Positions 49,171 to 58,538 of a DNA stretch of 64,000 nucleotides are shown here, one piece after another. The stretch lies in NCBI RefSeq assembly GCF_021310995.1, contig NZ_CP054152.1:62001-126000 (forward strand). The letters are read 5' to 3'. The translations under genes were made by a program, and so were the position numbers. The notes below the pieces were generated by a model that had not been told where the DNA came from, searched no databases, and saw only the letters and a list, made by a program, of their open reading frames with translations. The stretch comes from Agrobacterium vaccinii. Its GTDB lineage: Bacteria > Pseudomonadota > Alphaproteobacteria > Rhizobiales > Rhizobiaceae. How positions within the stretch are numbered: position 1 is the first letter of the stretch; the number at the start of each line of letters is the position of its first letter.

Positions 49171-49437
49171 AAGGACCTGCGAAAATGCATCGACTAACCG
49201 CCGTCAGCATTCCTCTCGGAACTCCCCCATGACAGCAGGCGGTGCTCCGCCAATGCTTGATGCATCTCAAGCAAATTAGAATATATTTATTAAAAAAAAG
49301 GGTACGTGTGTTCGACGTCGTGCTGGATAGGCGAAAATATAAGCTGCGGTTCAGGTTGAGACCTGTCCGGCAATGTATTGTACGAGGTGCTTTGAACCAT
49401 GGGTTCCTGAGACATCGTTACGGAGTTTACACTCATG

Positions 49438-50334
49438 CTAAGGGGTTTTCCAAGTTTTCAATAGCATCGCAACAAATTTCTCGGCCGCTGGGGATAGAAC
49501 GCTGCTTCTTCTTTGGACAATTCCTATAGTTCTCGAGACAACCGGCTCGACGATCGGGCGTGACACCAGAAAAGGGTGATCCTCTTGCGGAGTTGCCAGT
49601 CGCGGTAAAACCGAAATCCCAAGACCCGCCTCAACGAGCCCCAGTGAAGTGTTGAGGTGTGTTACCTCATAGGACCAGTTCAGCTTCAGATTGTGTCTGG
49701 CGAGAGCGCCATCGAGGAGCGTCCTGTTCCCGCTAGAGCGATCTACGACCACAAGCGGATATTCCTCCAACTGATTCCATTGGATCGTTTCGAATTGGGC
49801 GAGCGGATGATCTTTCCTCATAGCGAGAACGAATGGGTCATCGATGAGTGGCTCAAAGGAAAGATCTGGATCTGAGTTTCCCATGAGGTTAATGCCAAAC
49901 TCCACCTCACCCCGTGCCACTGCTTGAAGACCTTCGTTCGCGGTAAGGTCACGAATTCGAAGGCGAATGTGAGGATATTGTTCGCTGAATGTCCTTATGA
50001 CGATTGGAAGAAAATAGAAAGCTGCAGTTGGGACACAGGCCATGGTGATCAGCCCGCGCCTTTGCGTGCCATCCTTCATAGCAAACAACGAGCCATCGAA
50101 CTCTTCGAGCATACGCCGGACGAGCGGCATGACTTCCTGACCCATAGCTGTCGGAGCGACATGACGCGTGGTCCGCTCCAGCAAAGGTGCACCAATGGAT
50201 TGCTCAAGTTTTTGGATGCGTCGGGTCAGCGCCGGCTGTGAGATGTGTAGAGCATCAGCGGCTCTGTGAAAACTCTCCAACTCAACCACTGCTTGAAAAG
50301 CGCGCAAATCGAGAATTTCGCAATTGATGCTCAT
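49438..50334 (-). CDS. LysR family transcriptional regulator
   Basis: A 298-residue LysR regulator. The HTH is FQAVVELESFHRAADALHIS followed by QPALTRRIQKLE. The effector domain starts near residue 90 (RRGLITMACVPTAAFYFLPI). ATG 50334 gives the normal N-terminus (MSINCEILDLRAF). It is divergent from the 4-oxalomesaconate tautomerase gene with a 104-nt shared promoter region, so it most likely controls the aromatic-acid cluster that follows. A T-N11-A type site could lie in the AT-rich 50340-50400 but I could not fix it. Confidence 0.9.
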   Translation of the reverse strand: MSINCEILDLRAFQAVVELESFHRAADALHISQPALTRRIQKLEQSIGAPLLERTTRHVAPTAMGQEVMPLVRRMLEEFDGSLFAMKDGTQRRGLITMACVPTAAFYFLPIVIRTFSEQYPHIRLRIRDLTANEGLQAVARGEVEFGINLMGNSDPDLSFEPLIDDPFVLAMRKDHPLAQFETIQWNQLEEYPLVVVDRSSGNRTLLDGALARHNLKLNWSYEVTHLNTSLGLVEAGLGISVLPRLATPQEDHPFLVSRPIVEPVVSRTIGIVQRRSSVLSPAAEKFVAMLLKTWKTP

Positions 50335-50438
50335 ATCGCAATAAACCTCCAAAACATTGCATTTAACAAATAACGCTGTCTTGCCCATATTGCAACAACC
50401 CGATGGATTGATCCATCAAATGCAAGATTGAGGCGAAT

Positions 50439-51521
50439 ATGAACGACCTTCAAAAGATACCTTGTGTGCTGATGCGCGGCGGAACATCTCGCGGGCCGTT
50501 TTTTCTGGCGTCGGACCTTCCACGCGACCAAGCTGAGAAGGATGCCGCCCTTTTATCGATCATGGGTTCCGGACATCCCCTTCAAATCGATGGCATAGGC
50601 GGCGGAAATCCGGTCACCTCAAAGGTCGCGATCATTGGCCCCTCTAAGGTGAAGGGAGCCGATATCGACTACCTTTTTGCCCAGGTTCGCACAGATCGGC
50701 AATATGTCGACTACTCGCCCAATTGTGGCAACATGCTTGCTGCCGTAGGACCCTTTGCAATCGAGGCCGGGCTCGTTCAGGGACAGGGCACAGATACACT
50801 TGTTCGCATCCACAACGTGAATACCGGCAAGTTGATCGAGGCCAAGGTACCTACCCACGGCAATGAAGTCATCTATCTCGGTGATGCCTCAATTGATGGT
50901 GTTCCTGGTTTGGCTGCTCCGATCGCGCTGACTTTCATGGATGCCGCAGGCGCCAAAACCGGCAAGTTGTTGCCCACCGGTAAGCCTGTCGACATCATTG
51001 ATGGCGTTGCCGTGACGGCAATAGACTGCGCGATGCCCATGGTGCTCATGCGCGCTGCAGATCTGGGCTTGACGGGCTATGAAGATCCTAAAGCGCTGAC
51101 CGCAAACCATGAATTGATCGAACGGTTAACCCGCATACGCATCAAGGCTGGTGAACTCATGGGTATGGGTGACGTAACCGACATGGTCATCCCCAAGCCA
51201 GTTTTGATATCTCCCGCCCGTAAGGGCGGAACCCTATCCGTGCGGTACTTCATGCCCAACGAATGCCACCCTGCACTGGCGACGACCGGCGCGGTCGGCA
51301 TTGCCACGGCGGCGGTGACGGATGGAACCGTCGTATTTGAAGACACGGATAAACCCGCTGTACCGACCCAGGTTCAGATCGAGCATCCGGCAGGCCGTCT
51401 CGATGTTCAACTGGAGATAAGAAACGGTGCAATAACGGCTGGTCTCGTGAGGACGGCCCGCCGACTTTTCGAAGGATACGTTTTCGCAAAGCCGAATACG
51501 GCGATTGAAAACGCCGCTTAA
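50439..51521 (+). CDS. galD: 4-oxalomesaconate tautomerase (GalD/PrpF family)
   Basis: A 360-residue PrpF-superfamily isomerase with a DAP-epimerase-like fold. KIPCVLMRGGTSRGPFFLAS is the family signature at the N-terminus, IDGIGGGNPVTSKVAIIGPS follows, and YSPNCGNMLAAVGPFAIEAG bears the catalytic Cys region. Close relatives are GalD (4-oxalomesaconate keto-enol tautomerase of gallate degradation) and LigU (isomerase of the protocatechuate 4,5-cleavage route); I favour GalD because of the tannase-family gene downstream. It is the first gene of a unit with an ABC importer, 48 nt ahead of the binding protein. Confidence 0.82.
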   Translation: MNDLQKIPCVLMRGGTSRGPFFLASDLPRDQAEKDAALLSIMGSGHPLQIDGIGGGNPVTSKVAIIGPSKVKGADIDYLFAQVRTDRQYVDYSPNCGNMLAAVGPFAIEAGLVQGQGTDTLVRIHNVNTGKLIEAKVPTHGNEVIYLGDASIDGVPGLAAPIALTFMDAAGAKTGKLLPTGKPVDIIDGVAVTAIDCAMPMVLMRAADLGLTGYEDPKALTANHELIERLTRIRIKAGELMGMGDVTDMVIPKPVLISPARKGGTLSVRYFMPNECHPALATTGAVGIATAAVTDGTVVFEDTDKPAVPTQVQIEHPAGRLDVQLEIRNGAITAGLVRTARRLFEGYVFAKPNTAIENAA

Positions 51522-51569
51522 ACGACGCCAGATAGGCGAATTACTTTAGATAACCGGGAGGAGAACCCT

Positions 51570-52571
51570 ATGCGTAAATACTTGTTAGCAACAGCAGCGC
51601 TCTGTGCACTTGCAGCATCCGCAAACGCAGAATCCGTCAGAATGAGTGTCGGATCCTATAATCTCAACAACCTGCCCTTTCCCGTGGCTGCGAGCCTTGG
51701 TTACTACAAGGATGAGGGGCTTGATGTAACGACAGAGAACTTTGCCCAAGGTGGTTCCAAGGTTCTACAGGCACTCGTCGCCGGTTCCACAGATGTTGCA
51801 GTCGGTTTCTACGATCACACGATCCAGATGCAGTCGCAAAACAAGCACGTTGTCGGCTTCGTGATGCTGGCGCGCAATTCCGGACTGGTTCTTGCCGGGA
51901 CCAACGATACAGACTTCGACCCCGCAAAGCCCGAGACGATCAAAGGCAAAAAGGTCGGCATCACCTCTCCCGGCTCCTCCTCGGACTTTTTTATTCGCTA
52001 TTATCTGAAGCAGCACAATCTGAGTGAAGACGATATTTCCATCATTGGCGTCGGTTCTGGCGCAGCAGCCGTGGCCGCTTTGCAGCAGGGGAAAATCGAC
52101 CTGCTGGTCAACTATGATCCAGCGGCTACGATTGTCGTTGAGCGTGGATTGGGTAAGATTTTGATCGATGCACGCAGCGACCAGGGTGCCAAGGACGTCT
52201 ACGGCGGCATCTATCCGACGTCCGTTCTTTATGCCACTCAAGACTACATCGACGCACATCCCGAGGTAATTCAGAAAGTGACCAACGCCACCGTCAAGGC
52301 GTTGCATTGGATGAAGGCGCATTCAGCCGAAGAGATCGTCGAGAAGCTCCCTGACGACTTCGTATCTGGCGACAAGCAAACTTACATCAAGGCTGTGGAA
52401 GCCGCGAAAGCCATCTTCTCGGAAGACGGAAAGTTCGTTCCGGGTGATCTGGAAACACCTTTGATGGTTCTAAAAAGCTTCAACGAGGCGGTCGCGAAGG
52501 CCACAATTGATCTCAACACGACCTACACCAACACGTTCGTAGAGGCCACGGCTTCGAAGCCGGCAAACTGA
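51570..52571 (+). CDS. ABC transporter substrate-binding protein (NrtA/SsuA/TauA type)
   Basis: A 333-residue periplasmic binding protein. The signal peptide is MRKYLLATAALCALAASANA. The mature part matches the nitrate/sulfonate/taurine class: PFPVAASLGYYKDEGLDVTT, LQALVAGSTDVAVGFYDHTI, KGKKVGITSPGSSSDFFIRY and LQQGKIDLLVNYDPAATIVV. GGGAGGAG precedes the start. Such importers often carry aromatic or organic acids rather than sulfonates; next to galD and a tannase, an aromatic or tricarboxylic acid is the likely substrate. Confidence 0.9.
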   Translation: MRKYLLATAALCALAASANAESVRMSVGSYNLNNLPFPVAASLGYYKDEGLDVTTENFAQGGSKVLQALVAGSTDVAVGFYDHTIQMQSQNKHVVGFVMLARNSGLVLAGTNDTDFDPAKPETIKGKKVGITSPGSSSDFFIRYYLKQHNLSEDDISIIGVGSGAAAVAALQQGKIDLLVNYDPAATIVVERGLGKILIDARSDQGAKDVYGGIYPTSVLYATQDYIDAHPEVIQKVTNATVKALHWMKAHSAEEIVEKLPDDFVSGDKQTYIKAVEAAKAIFSEDGKFVPGDLETPLMVLKSFNEAVAKATIDLNTTYTNTFVEATASKPAN

Positions 52572-52575
52572 GGGT

Positions 52576-53403
52576 ATGTCAATGTCTTCGACAATCAGAA
52601 AGTTAACGCCCGTGGCAGATGTTCAAGCCAAACCGATGGTAACAATTGATGACGTCACGATGGCGTTTGGTTCGTTTGTTGCCGTTCAGGACGTCAATCT
52701 TAACGTTGGCGATGGAGAGTTTCTCTCCATTGTCGGGCCGACCGGTTGCGGGAAATCGACGATCCTTAACGCTATAGCCGGTTTGTTGAAGCCAGCGAAA
52801 GGCACCGTTGCTATCGACGGCGCAGCTGTCAACGGCGTTCAGAACAACATCGGCTACCTGTTCCAGCAGGACGCTCTTCTTCCGTGGAAAACTGCGTATC
52901 AAAATGTCGAGTTAGGGCTCATGTTCAGAGGCGTGCCAGAGGTAGAGCGGCGCGGCAAGGTGCTGGCATGGCTAGAAAAAGTTGGCCTGAAAGGTTTTGA
53001 AGCACGCTTTCCTCACCAGCTTTCCGGTGGTCAGCGCAAGCGTGTGCAGATGGCGCAGGCTCTCATCACCGAACCCAAGGTCATCTTGATGGATGAGCCG
53101 TTCTCAGCGCTCGACATCCACACCAGACACCTCATGCAGAACGAGCTTTTAAGGCTTTGGCAGGAAGACCGAAGGGCAGTCGTGATGATCACGCATGATC
53201 TCGAAGAAGCCATTGCTCTAGGCGATCGCGTCGTCGTGCTCGCAGCCGGTCCGAAGAGCCGTGTTATCGAGAGCTTCCCCGTCGATCTGGAGCGTCCGCG
53301 CAACGTGGCGGAAATCAAACTCGATCCAAAATTCATGACTCTGTACCGCGATATTTGGGCATCCCTGCGCGGCGAAGTGGAGAAAAGCTATGCACGCCAT
53401 TAA
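52576..53403 (+). CDS. ABC transporter ATP-binding protein (NrtD/SsuB/TauB type)
   Basis: A 275-residue ATPase. Walker A is VGPTGCGKSTILNAIAGL, the Q-loop YLFQQDALLPWKT, the signature LSGGQRKRVQMAQAL, Walker B VILMDEPFSALD and the switch VVMITHDLEEAIALGDRV. The R at the signature second helix is normal; RKRVQMA replaces the more common QRVALA. It starts 4 nt after the binding-protein stop and overlaps the permease by 14 nt. Confidence 0.93.
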   Translation: MSMSSTIRKLTPVADVQAKPMVTIDDVTMAFGSFVAVQDVNLNVGDGEFLSIVGPTGCGKSTILNAIAGLLKPAKGTVAIDGAAVNGVQNNIGYLFQQDALLPWKTAYQNVELGLMFRGVPEVERRGKVLAWLEKVGLKGFEARFPHQLSGGQRKRVQMAQALITEPKVILMDEPFSALDIHTRHLMQNELLRLWQEDRRAVVMITHDLEEAIALGDRVVVLAAGPKSRVIESFPVDLERPRNVAEIKLDPKFMTLYRDIWASLRGEVEKSYARH

Positions 53404-54166
53404 CATTCGCCTCATTCAGGTCGCGCTTCTCGTTGTCATCCTGGGTGGCTGGCAGCTCGGCGTTTCCACCGGCGTGATAGATCGCTTCTTCTTCCCCGCT
53501 CCGTTCGACATCGTAAAACAGGTCATCACCTGGATCGCAGACGCTGGTTTCTACAAGCACGTCGGCATTACACTGAGTGAGACGGTTCTCGGCTATCTCA
53601 TTGGAACAGGCCTCGGCGTCGCAGCGGGCGTATGGCTTGGACTAAGCCCATTCGTCGCACGCGTGCTGGATCCCTTCATTAAAGCGGTCAACGCAATTCC
53701 GCGCGTTGTCCTAGCACCGATCTTCGTCCTATGGCTGGGGTTAGGCCTCTGGTCGAAGGTTGCCCTTGCAGTGACGCTCGTATTCTTCGTGACATTTTTC
53801 AACGCCATGCAGGGTGTGAAAGAAGTGAACCCAGTCGTCTTGTCGAACGCTCGCATTCTCGGCGCAAAACGTTCCGACCTTCTGCGCCACGTCTACTTCC
53901 CTGCTGCTGCAAGCTGGATCTTGTCCTCGCTTCGCACATCGGTTGGTTTTGCTGTCGTCGGCGCGATCATCGGTGAATATCTCGGTGCATCGGCAGGCCT
54001 CGGCTACCTGATTGCTCGCTCGGAAGGTAACTTCGATGCGGTGGGCGTATTTGCAGGTATCATTATCCTGGCAATGTTTGTCCTCGTCATCGATCTCGTG
54101 CTCGATTTTGTCGAGAAGAAATTGATAACCTGGAGGCCCAATGCGGGCGAAGAACGGCCAGCATAA
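53390..54166 (+). CDS. ABC transporter permease (NrtB/SsuC/TauC type)
   Basis: A 258-residue permease with six helices. TLSETVLGYLIGTGLGVAAG and the coupling EAA loop (NARILGAKRSDLLRHVYFPA followed by AASWILSSLRTSVGFAVVGA) are typical of BPD_transp_1 members of the nitrate/taurine group. Its start lies inside the 3' end of the ATPase gene (14-nt overlap), so the two are coupled. Confidence 0.92.
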   Translation: MHAINIRLIQVALLVVILGGWQLGVSTGVIDRFFFPAPFDIVKQVITWIADAGFYKHVGITLSETVLGYLIGTGLGVAAGVWLGLSPFVARVLDPFIKAVNAIPRVVLAPIFVLWLGLGLWSKVALAVTLVFFVTFFNAMQGVKEVNPVVLSNARILGAKRSDLLRHVYFPAAASWILSSLRTSVGFAVVGAIIGEYLGASAGLGYLIARSEGNFDAVGVFAGIIILAMFVLVIDLVLDFVEKKLITWRPNAGEERPA

Positions 54167-54413
54167 GCAAGCGAATTGGCATTTGGAAAGGGGTGGTCGA
54201 TTGATCGCCCCTTCTTATATTCGTATCCTTGTCGCAACTCAACGACGATATTTAACACCCTCGCCGCACTTAAAAGAACCGAAAGCATGGTCATGCGTCG
54301 ATCGCAATAATCGTTCTCTTATTTGCATTTCACATAGTGGCGTTTCTTCCGCTACTGTCCTGAAAGAGGATATCCTGCTGGCCTTGGAGTGGCTGAGCAG
54401 CTGGGAGGAAAAC

Positions 54414-56063
54414 ATGATATTTCTGCATAGGGTAGCATCACTTAGCGTGATGTCGATCTCGCTCGCCTACACTTTCTGCTTACCCGCAAGAGCGGTCGAA
54501 CAAGACACGTCTACATTGTGTTCCGCGTTGGAGAAAGCAGATATTTCGGCATCCAAAATAAAGCTCCCGACCACGGGCGCGGAAGTGATATCCACTACTC
54601 TGATCAAAGCTTCTGATCAATCCAATCAAAACGGCGAATATTGCAAGATCATGGGAAAGACAAAGCCGGTCGATCCAAAAGCACCTGATATCGTCTGGCA
54701 GGTCAATCTCCCAACCGCTTGGAATGGCAAGCTGCTGCAATATGGCGGCGGTGGCTATAATGCCAGCGTGCCACCAACGACGGAGAAGACAACACTTGGC
54801 CTAGACGTTGCGCCCACTCCGCTAGCGCAAGGATACGTCACATTCGGAAGCGATTCAGGACATCAGGCGCCCAACGCGGATGACGCTTCGTTTGCCAAAA
54901 ATGACGAAGCTATGCTGAATTACGGCTATATGCACATCCAAAAAACTCTCGATGTCGCCAAGGTTCTCGTCCAAAAAAGATACAACAAGCCGATATCCAG
55001 AGTATATTTCCAAGGTGGCTCTACAGGTGGTCGCGAGGGGTTGACGGCGGCATCCCGCTGGCCGGAATCTTATGATGGTATTCTCACGAATTATCCTACG
55101 GCCAATTTCGTTGGCCTCAGACTATGGGGCGCAGGCCTTGCACGTGCGGTCTATGATAATAATTCAGCCGGATGGATTCCACCGAAGCTGGTAGAGACGA
55201 TTTCAAAAGAGGCCTTAAAGTCTTGCGATGGGCTGGATGGTGCCGAAGACGGCATGATCAGCAACATGCAAGCATGCCGCGCTCAGTCAAAAGTCTTGGT
55301 CAAGCGCCTCGCCTGCAAAGGTGACACAATTGGAAAGCCCGAAGACTGCCTCACGAAAGCGCAGATCGACCGTACGCTGAATATCTATCACGAGGGCTAT
55401 TGGCTGCCCTACGAGCTGGCAAACGGCATAGACACCTATCCCGGCTATAACAGCTTGGAAGGCATCATGATGCAACTGGGATCAGAGCCTCAAATCCGTA
55501 ATCCTCCGGTGTCCGGTCCGAATGCCCATCACTCCAGCCGCTCGTTCGAATTTCTGCAAAATTTCGTTTCGCCTGACCAGCCACTCAATCTTTTATCCTT
55601 CGATATCCGCCAACCGGGCAAGCTCAAGAAAAGGATCGTTGAACTTTCGGACATCATCGGCGCGACACGGACCGACTGGTCGGCCTTTAGCGCCCGCGGT
55701 GGCAAAATCATTTGGCTTCAGGGCGATGACGATCCGAGCGTAAGTCCCCTCGGCAATGCCAAACTGTTCGAGTCGATCGTCGCAAAAATGGGCAAAGTAA
55801 AAGTAAGCGAATTTATGCGATTCTATCTTGTTCCAGGGCTGGCCCATGGAGGCGGTCGCTTCTCACCAACCTGGGACAATCTGACGGCTTTGGATAATTG
55901 GGTGGAAAACGACGTTCCGCCTGCACGCCCGATCGTTCTGGATGCCACCAAATCCCCCACGAAGGGACGCACTCGTCCTCTTTGCGAATATCCGTCATGG
56001 CCGAAATACAAAGGTGATGGCGACATTGCGATGGCGTCCAGCTTCACCTGCGCAACCAACTGA
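54414..56063 (+). CDS. Tannase/feruloyl esterase family protein
   Basis: A 549-residue secreted esterase of the tannase/feruloyl esterase family, which hydrolyses galloyl or hydroxycinnamoyl esters. A signal peptide ends near LPARAVEQ. The nucleophile is in VYFQGGSTGGREGLTAASRW (G-x-S-x-G), the acidic residue in IIWLQGDDDPSVSP, and the His in YLVPGLAHGGGRF; paired Cys around CDGLDGAEDGMISNMQACRA are the disulfide next to the active site. ATG 54414 is preceded by GGGAGGAAAAC; the open frame upstream to 54141 overlaps the permease and is not coding. It lies ~250 nt after the ABC genes, in the same direction. Confidence 0.9.
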   Translation: MIFLHRVASLSVMSISLAYTFCLPARAVEQDTSTLCSALEKADISASKIKLPTTGAEVISTTLIKASDQSNQNGEYCKIMGKTKPVDPKAPDIVWQVNLPTAWNGKLLQYGGGGYNASVPPTTEKTTLGLDVAPTPLAQGYVTFGSDSGHQAPNADDASFAKNDEAMLNYGYMHIQKTLDVAKVLVQKRYNKPISRVYFQGGSTGGREGLTAASRWPESYDGILTNYPTANFVGLRLWGAGLARAVYDNNSAGWIPPKLVETISKEALKSCDGLDGAEDGMISNMQACRAQSKVLVKRLACKGDTIGKPEDCLTKAQIDRTLNIYHEGYWLPYELANGIDTYPGYNSLEGIMMQLGSEPQIRNPPVSGPNAHHSSRSFEFLQNFVSPDQPLNLLSFDIRQPGKLKKRIVELSDIIGATRTDWSAFSARGGKIIWLQGDDDPSVSPLGNAKLFESIVAKMGKVKVSEFMRFYLVPGLAHGGGRFSPTWDNLTALDNWVENDVPPARPIVLDATKSPTKGRTRPLCEYPSWPKYKGDGDIAMASSFTCATN

Positions 56064-56094
56064 CAACCAATCAATGCCCTACGGGAGGATATCA

Positions 56095-57222
56095 ATGGCC
56101 TTTGGTCCTAAACTATCAAGACGCTCTGTTCTTGCAGCATCGGCAGTCTCCACCTTTACGGCTGTCGGCCTGATCAAACAGACAGCATCTGCGGCAGATC
56201 CAATCTCATGTGCTAGTCCTTCGTCGGACAAACCATGGAAGACCGTCAAGGACGTTGCATCGGCTGGTTGGTCGCAAGAGAAACTTGCGCAGATGGAAGC
56301 GAAACTCTACCCGCTACCCACATCATCGATGATGGTCGTGCAGGGCGGTGAGATCGTTTATCGTTACGGGAATATTTCTGATGTCAGCTACCTTGCGTCA
56401 GCCAGAAAAAGCGTCTTGTCGATGTTGTTCGGGCGTTATGTGGATGAAGGCAAAATCGATCTGAACATGACAATAGGAGATGTCGGCATCGAGGAGGATG
56501 ACGGACTTCTGCCTTTGGAAAAAACCGCAAGAATCAAGGATCTGCTGACATCGAGCTCCGGCGTCTATCATGCGGCGGGTAGTCCCGGTGGTAACGAGAA
56601 CACGCCGGAACGTGACACGACCGCGCCAGGCTCCGTCTTTCTGTACAACAATTGGGACTTCAATGTTCTCGGTGCCATTTTCGAAAAACGGACCGGCAAG
56701 ACAGTTTTCCAGGCGCTGAAGGAAGATATAGCCGAACCGCTGGGCTTTGAGGATTTCGAAATCGATAGACAGCGAATGATGGGCTATGAAAACCAGTCTC
56801 GTTACCTCGCCTACCACTTGTTCCTCTCCGCTCGCGACATGGCGCGCCTGGGGCAACTGATGCTCCAAAACGGAAAGTGGCACGGGAAGACGATCGTGCC
56901 GGAGACTTGGATCACCGAGAGCACCAAAATGCGGTTTACGCCGGAACAGGCCAAGAGCAAGGAAGGCCTTGGATATGGTTATCTCTGGTGGATACCAACA
57001 TCCAGCGATCCCGCATTCGAAGGCTCCTACCTGATGAATGGCAATTTTGGGCAGTTCATTCTGTGCCTTCCCGCCATCGACACGGTCATCGTTCATCGCC
57101 GCGCCGTCACGGACGAATTTGCAGTCGCCCGAAATCTTGGGAAAACCACCTACGAACCGGCAAAGGTCACCGCTGGCGATTTCCTCAAAATTGCCGAAGC
57201 GGTCGTGGCTGCCAGAACATAA
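56095..57222 (+). CDS. Tat-exported serine hydrolase (class C beta-lactamase fold)
   Basis: A 375-residue penicillin-binding-protein/esterase-type serine hydrolase. MAFGPKLSRRSVLAASAVST is a Tat signal. The catalytic elements are SYLASARKSVLSMLFG, with S-A-R-K as the SxxK nucleophile motif, and FLYNNWDFNVLGAIFEKRTG, with Y-N-N as YxN; no clear KTG is seen but HRR near residue 340 may take its place. The members of this family include esterases and 6-aminohexanoate-dimer hydrolases. It starts 31 nt after the tannase gene with GGGAGGAT upstream, so the two are probably cotranscribed and may share ester substrates. Confidence 0.87.
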   Translation: MAFGPKLSRRSVLAASAVSTFTAVGLIKQTASAADPISCASPSSDKPWKTVKDVASAGWSQEKLAQMEAKLYPLPTSSMMVVQGGEIVYRYGNISDVSYLASARKSVLSMLFGRYVDEGKIDLNMTIGDVGIEEDDGLLPLEKTARIKDLLTSSSGVYHAAGSPGGNENTPERDTTAPGSVFLYNNWDFNVLGAIFEKRTGKTVFQALKEDIAEPLGFEDFEIDRQRMMGYENQSRYLAYHLFLSARDMARLGQLMLQNGKWHGKTIVPETWITESTKMRFTPEQAKSKEGLGYGYLWWIPTSSDPAFEGSYLMNGNFGQFILCLPAIDTVIVHRRAVTDEFAVARNLGKTTYEPAKVTAGDFLKIAEAVVAART

Positions 57223-57414
57223 GCATGGCTCTGGAACAGGGTTCCGAAACGCGTCCTTTCTGGCGGTCTACCAGTCAGGATGTGCTCCAGTTGCCTGTTC
57301 AGTCCCCTGCTGCGGCAGGTTTCGCTTGCGTTTGTGCTCGCAGGCGAGTTCCTGTCTTTTCGGAGTGATCTCACTTGGATCATGGGAAGTTTCAAAAAGG
57401 CAGGCAGGGCTCGA

Positions 57415-57776
57415 ATGCAGCGGTTTCAATTGGGGTCGATAGACCTCAACCTTTTAAAGGTCATCTATGCCCTGGTCGTGAAGGGCAATATGACAGCTGC
57501 TGGTCAATATATCGGTCTTTACCAGCCTGCAATGAGCCACGCGCTGAAACGCGTGCTCGCCATAACCGGTGACGACCTGTTCAAGAAGACCTCGGGTGGC
57601 TTCGTAATGACCCGGTATTGCACAGAGATATTTCCTGTGGTGAGGCGTATCATCGAGGATACGGAACGGTCATGCTGTCGAAGCAAAGCTTTGAGCCTGC
57701 GAGGTCCCACCGGGTATTCAGAATTGGAATGAACGACTATTTCTCCGTCGTTCTGATGCCTCGTAAATATCACTGA
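57415..57776 (+). pseudogene. Frameshifted and truncated LysR regulator
   Basis: From ATG 57415 the frame reads GSIDLNLLKVIYALVVKGNM followed by TAAGQYIGLYQPAMSHALKR, a LysR HTH, up to RIIEDTERS near 57675. It then goes out of frame and stops at 57732. The overlapping +1 frame from 57672 reads MLSKQSFEPARSHRVFRIGM followed by NDYFSVVLMP, the next LysR segment (FDPxxSxRxFRIxxxDYxxxVLLP), and stops at 57776. So one frameshift plus loss of the effector domain has destroyed a NodD/PcaQ-like LysR gene. It lies at the end of the tannase cluster. Confidence 0.75.
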
Positions 57777-57825
57777 GTGAAATCCATACCTTAATCAAGG
57801 ACATATCAATGCCATCGCGGCATCT

Positions 57826-58434
57826 CTAATCTCTGGCCGCAGCATCCCAGCTTGCCATCGCCGATCTGACGGCGCCACGGATCGATGCGATTGATACGCC
57901 ATCGCGGGCTTGGATCGAGACGCCGAGCAAGATTGCATCGTAAAGAGAAGCCAAAGAGGAAACATCCGTTGCCGCGCTCAGGGCGCCGCTTGAAACTCCA
58001 TCAGATATGCAGTCGGCGATCGCTCTTCGGGTTTCTTCGCGGTAACCCGCGGTTAAAGCCTGCAACGTCACGCCCGCCTCTGAGAGGACCGTCGCCGAAA
58101 GTGTGACCATGCAGCCGGACGGGTGAGATGTCTCCGTCTGAACAGTCACCGAAGCCAGAAGCGCCCGTTCGAGCCGGTCACGCGCCGGAAGGCTGATGTC
58201 GCGAAGAGCTGCCACCACCCCACCATGCTGCTCCAGATACCGTTGCAGGCTTTCACGGAAAAGCAGCTCCTTCGAACCGAAGGCGGCATAGAAACTCGCT
58301 GAAGAAATACCACCCATGGCGAGCCGCAACCGGTCCGTCGAGGCTCCCTCATAGCCATGCTGCCAGAACAGATGCATCGCACGCGATACCGCATCGTCGC
58401 GATCAAAACGCCTTGGCCTACCGGTTCTCGCCAT
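57826..58434 (-). CDS. TetR family transcriptional regulator
   Basis: A 202-residue TetR repressor. The HTH is AMHLFWQHGYEGASTDRLRL followed by AMGGISSASFYAAFGSKELL. The ligand domain has PSGCMVTLSATVLSEAG with a Cys (about residue 110), a position conserved in the AcuR/NemR-like subgroup and sometimes thiol-sensitive. ATG 58434 is chosen over the longer frame. It is divergent from an MFS exporter with ~105 nt between, and so is probably its repressor. Confidence 0.9.
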   Translation of the reverse strand: MARTGRPRRFDRDDAVSRAMHLFWQHGYEGASTDRLRLAMGGISSASFYAAFGSKELLFRESLQRYLEQHGGVVAALRDISLPARDRLERALLASVTVQTETSHPSGCMVTLSATVLSEAGVTLQALTAGYREETRRAIADCISDGVSSGALSAATDVSSLASLYDAILLGVSIQARDGVSIASIRGAVRSAMASWDAAARD

Positions 58435-58538
58435 CCTTGTCCGCCTTCTTCTTATAGAGCGATCATTCCAGATTTGCTTGACAAAGCAAACCCTATAATG
58501 CGACTTCCGGAACGATCTACCCATAAATCAGGAAAATC

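Noticed and set aside
47566..49197. 543-codon plus-strand open frame opposite the chemoreceptor gene
   Set aside because: The minus strand has intact Cache, HAMP and signalling signatures; the long antisense frame is a codon-bias effect.
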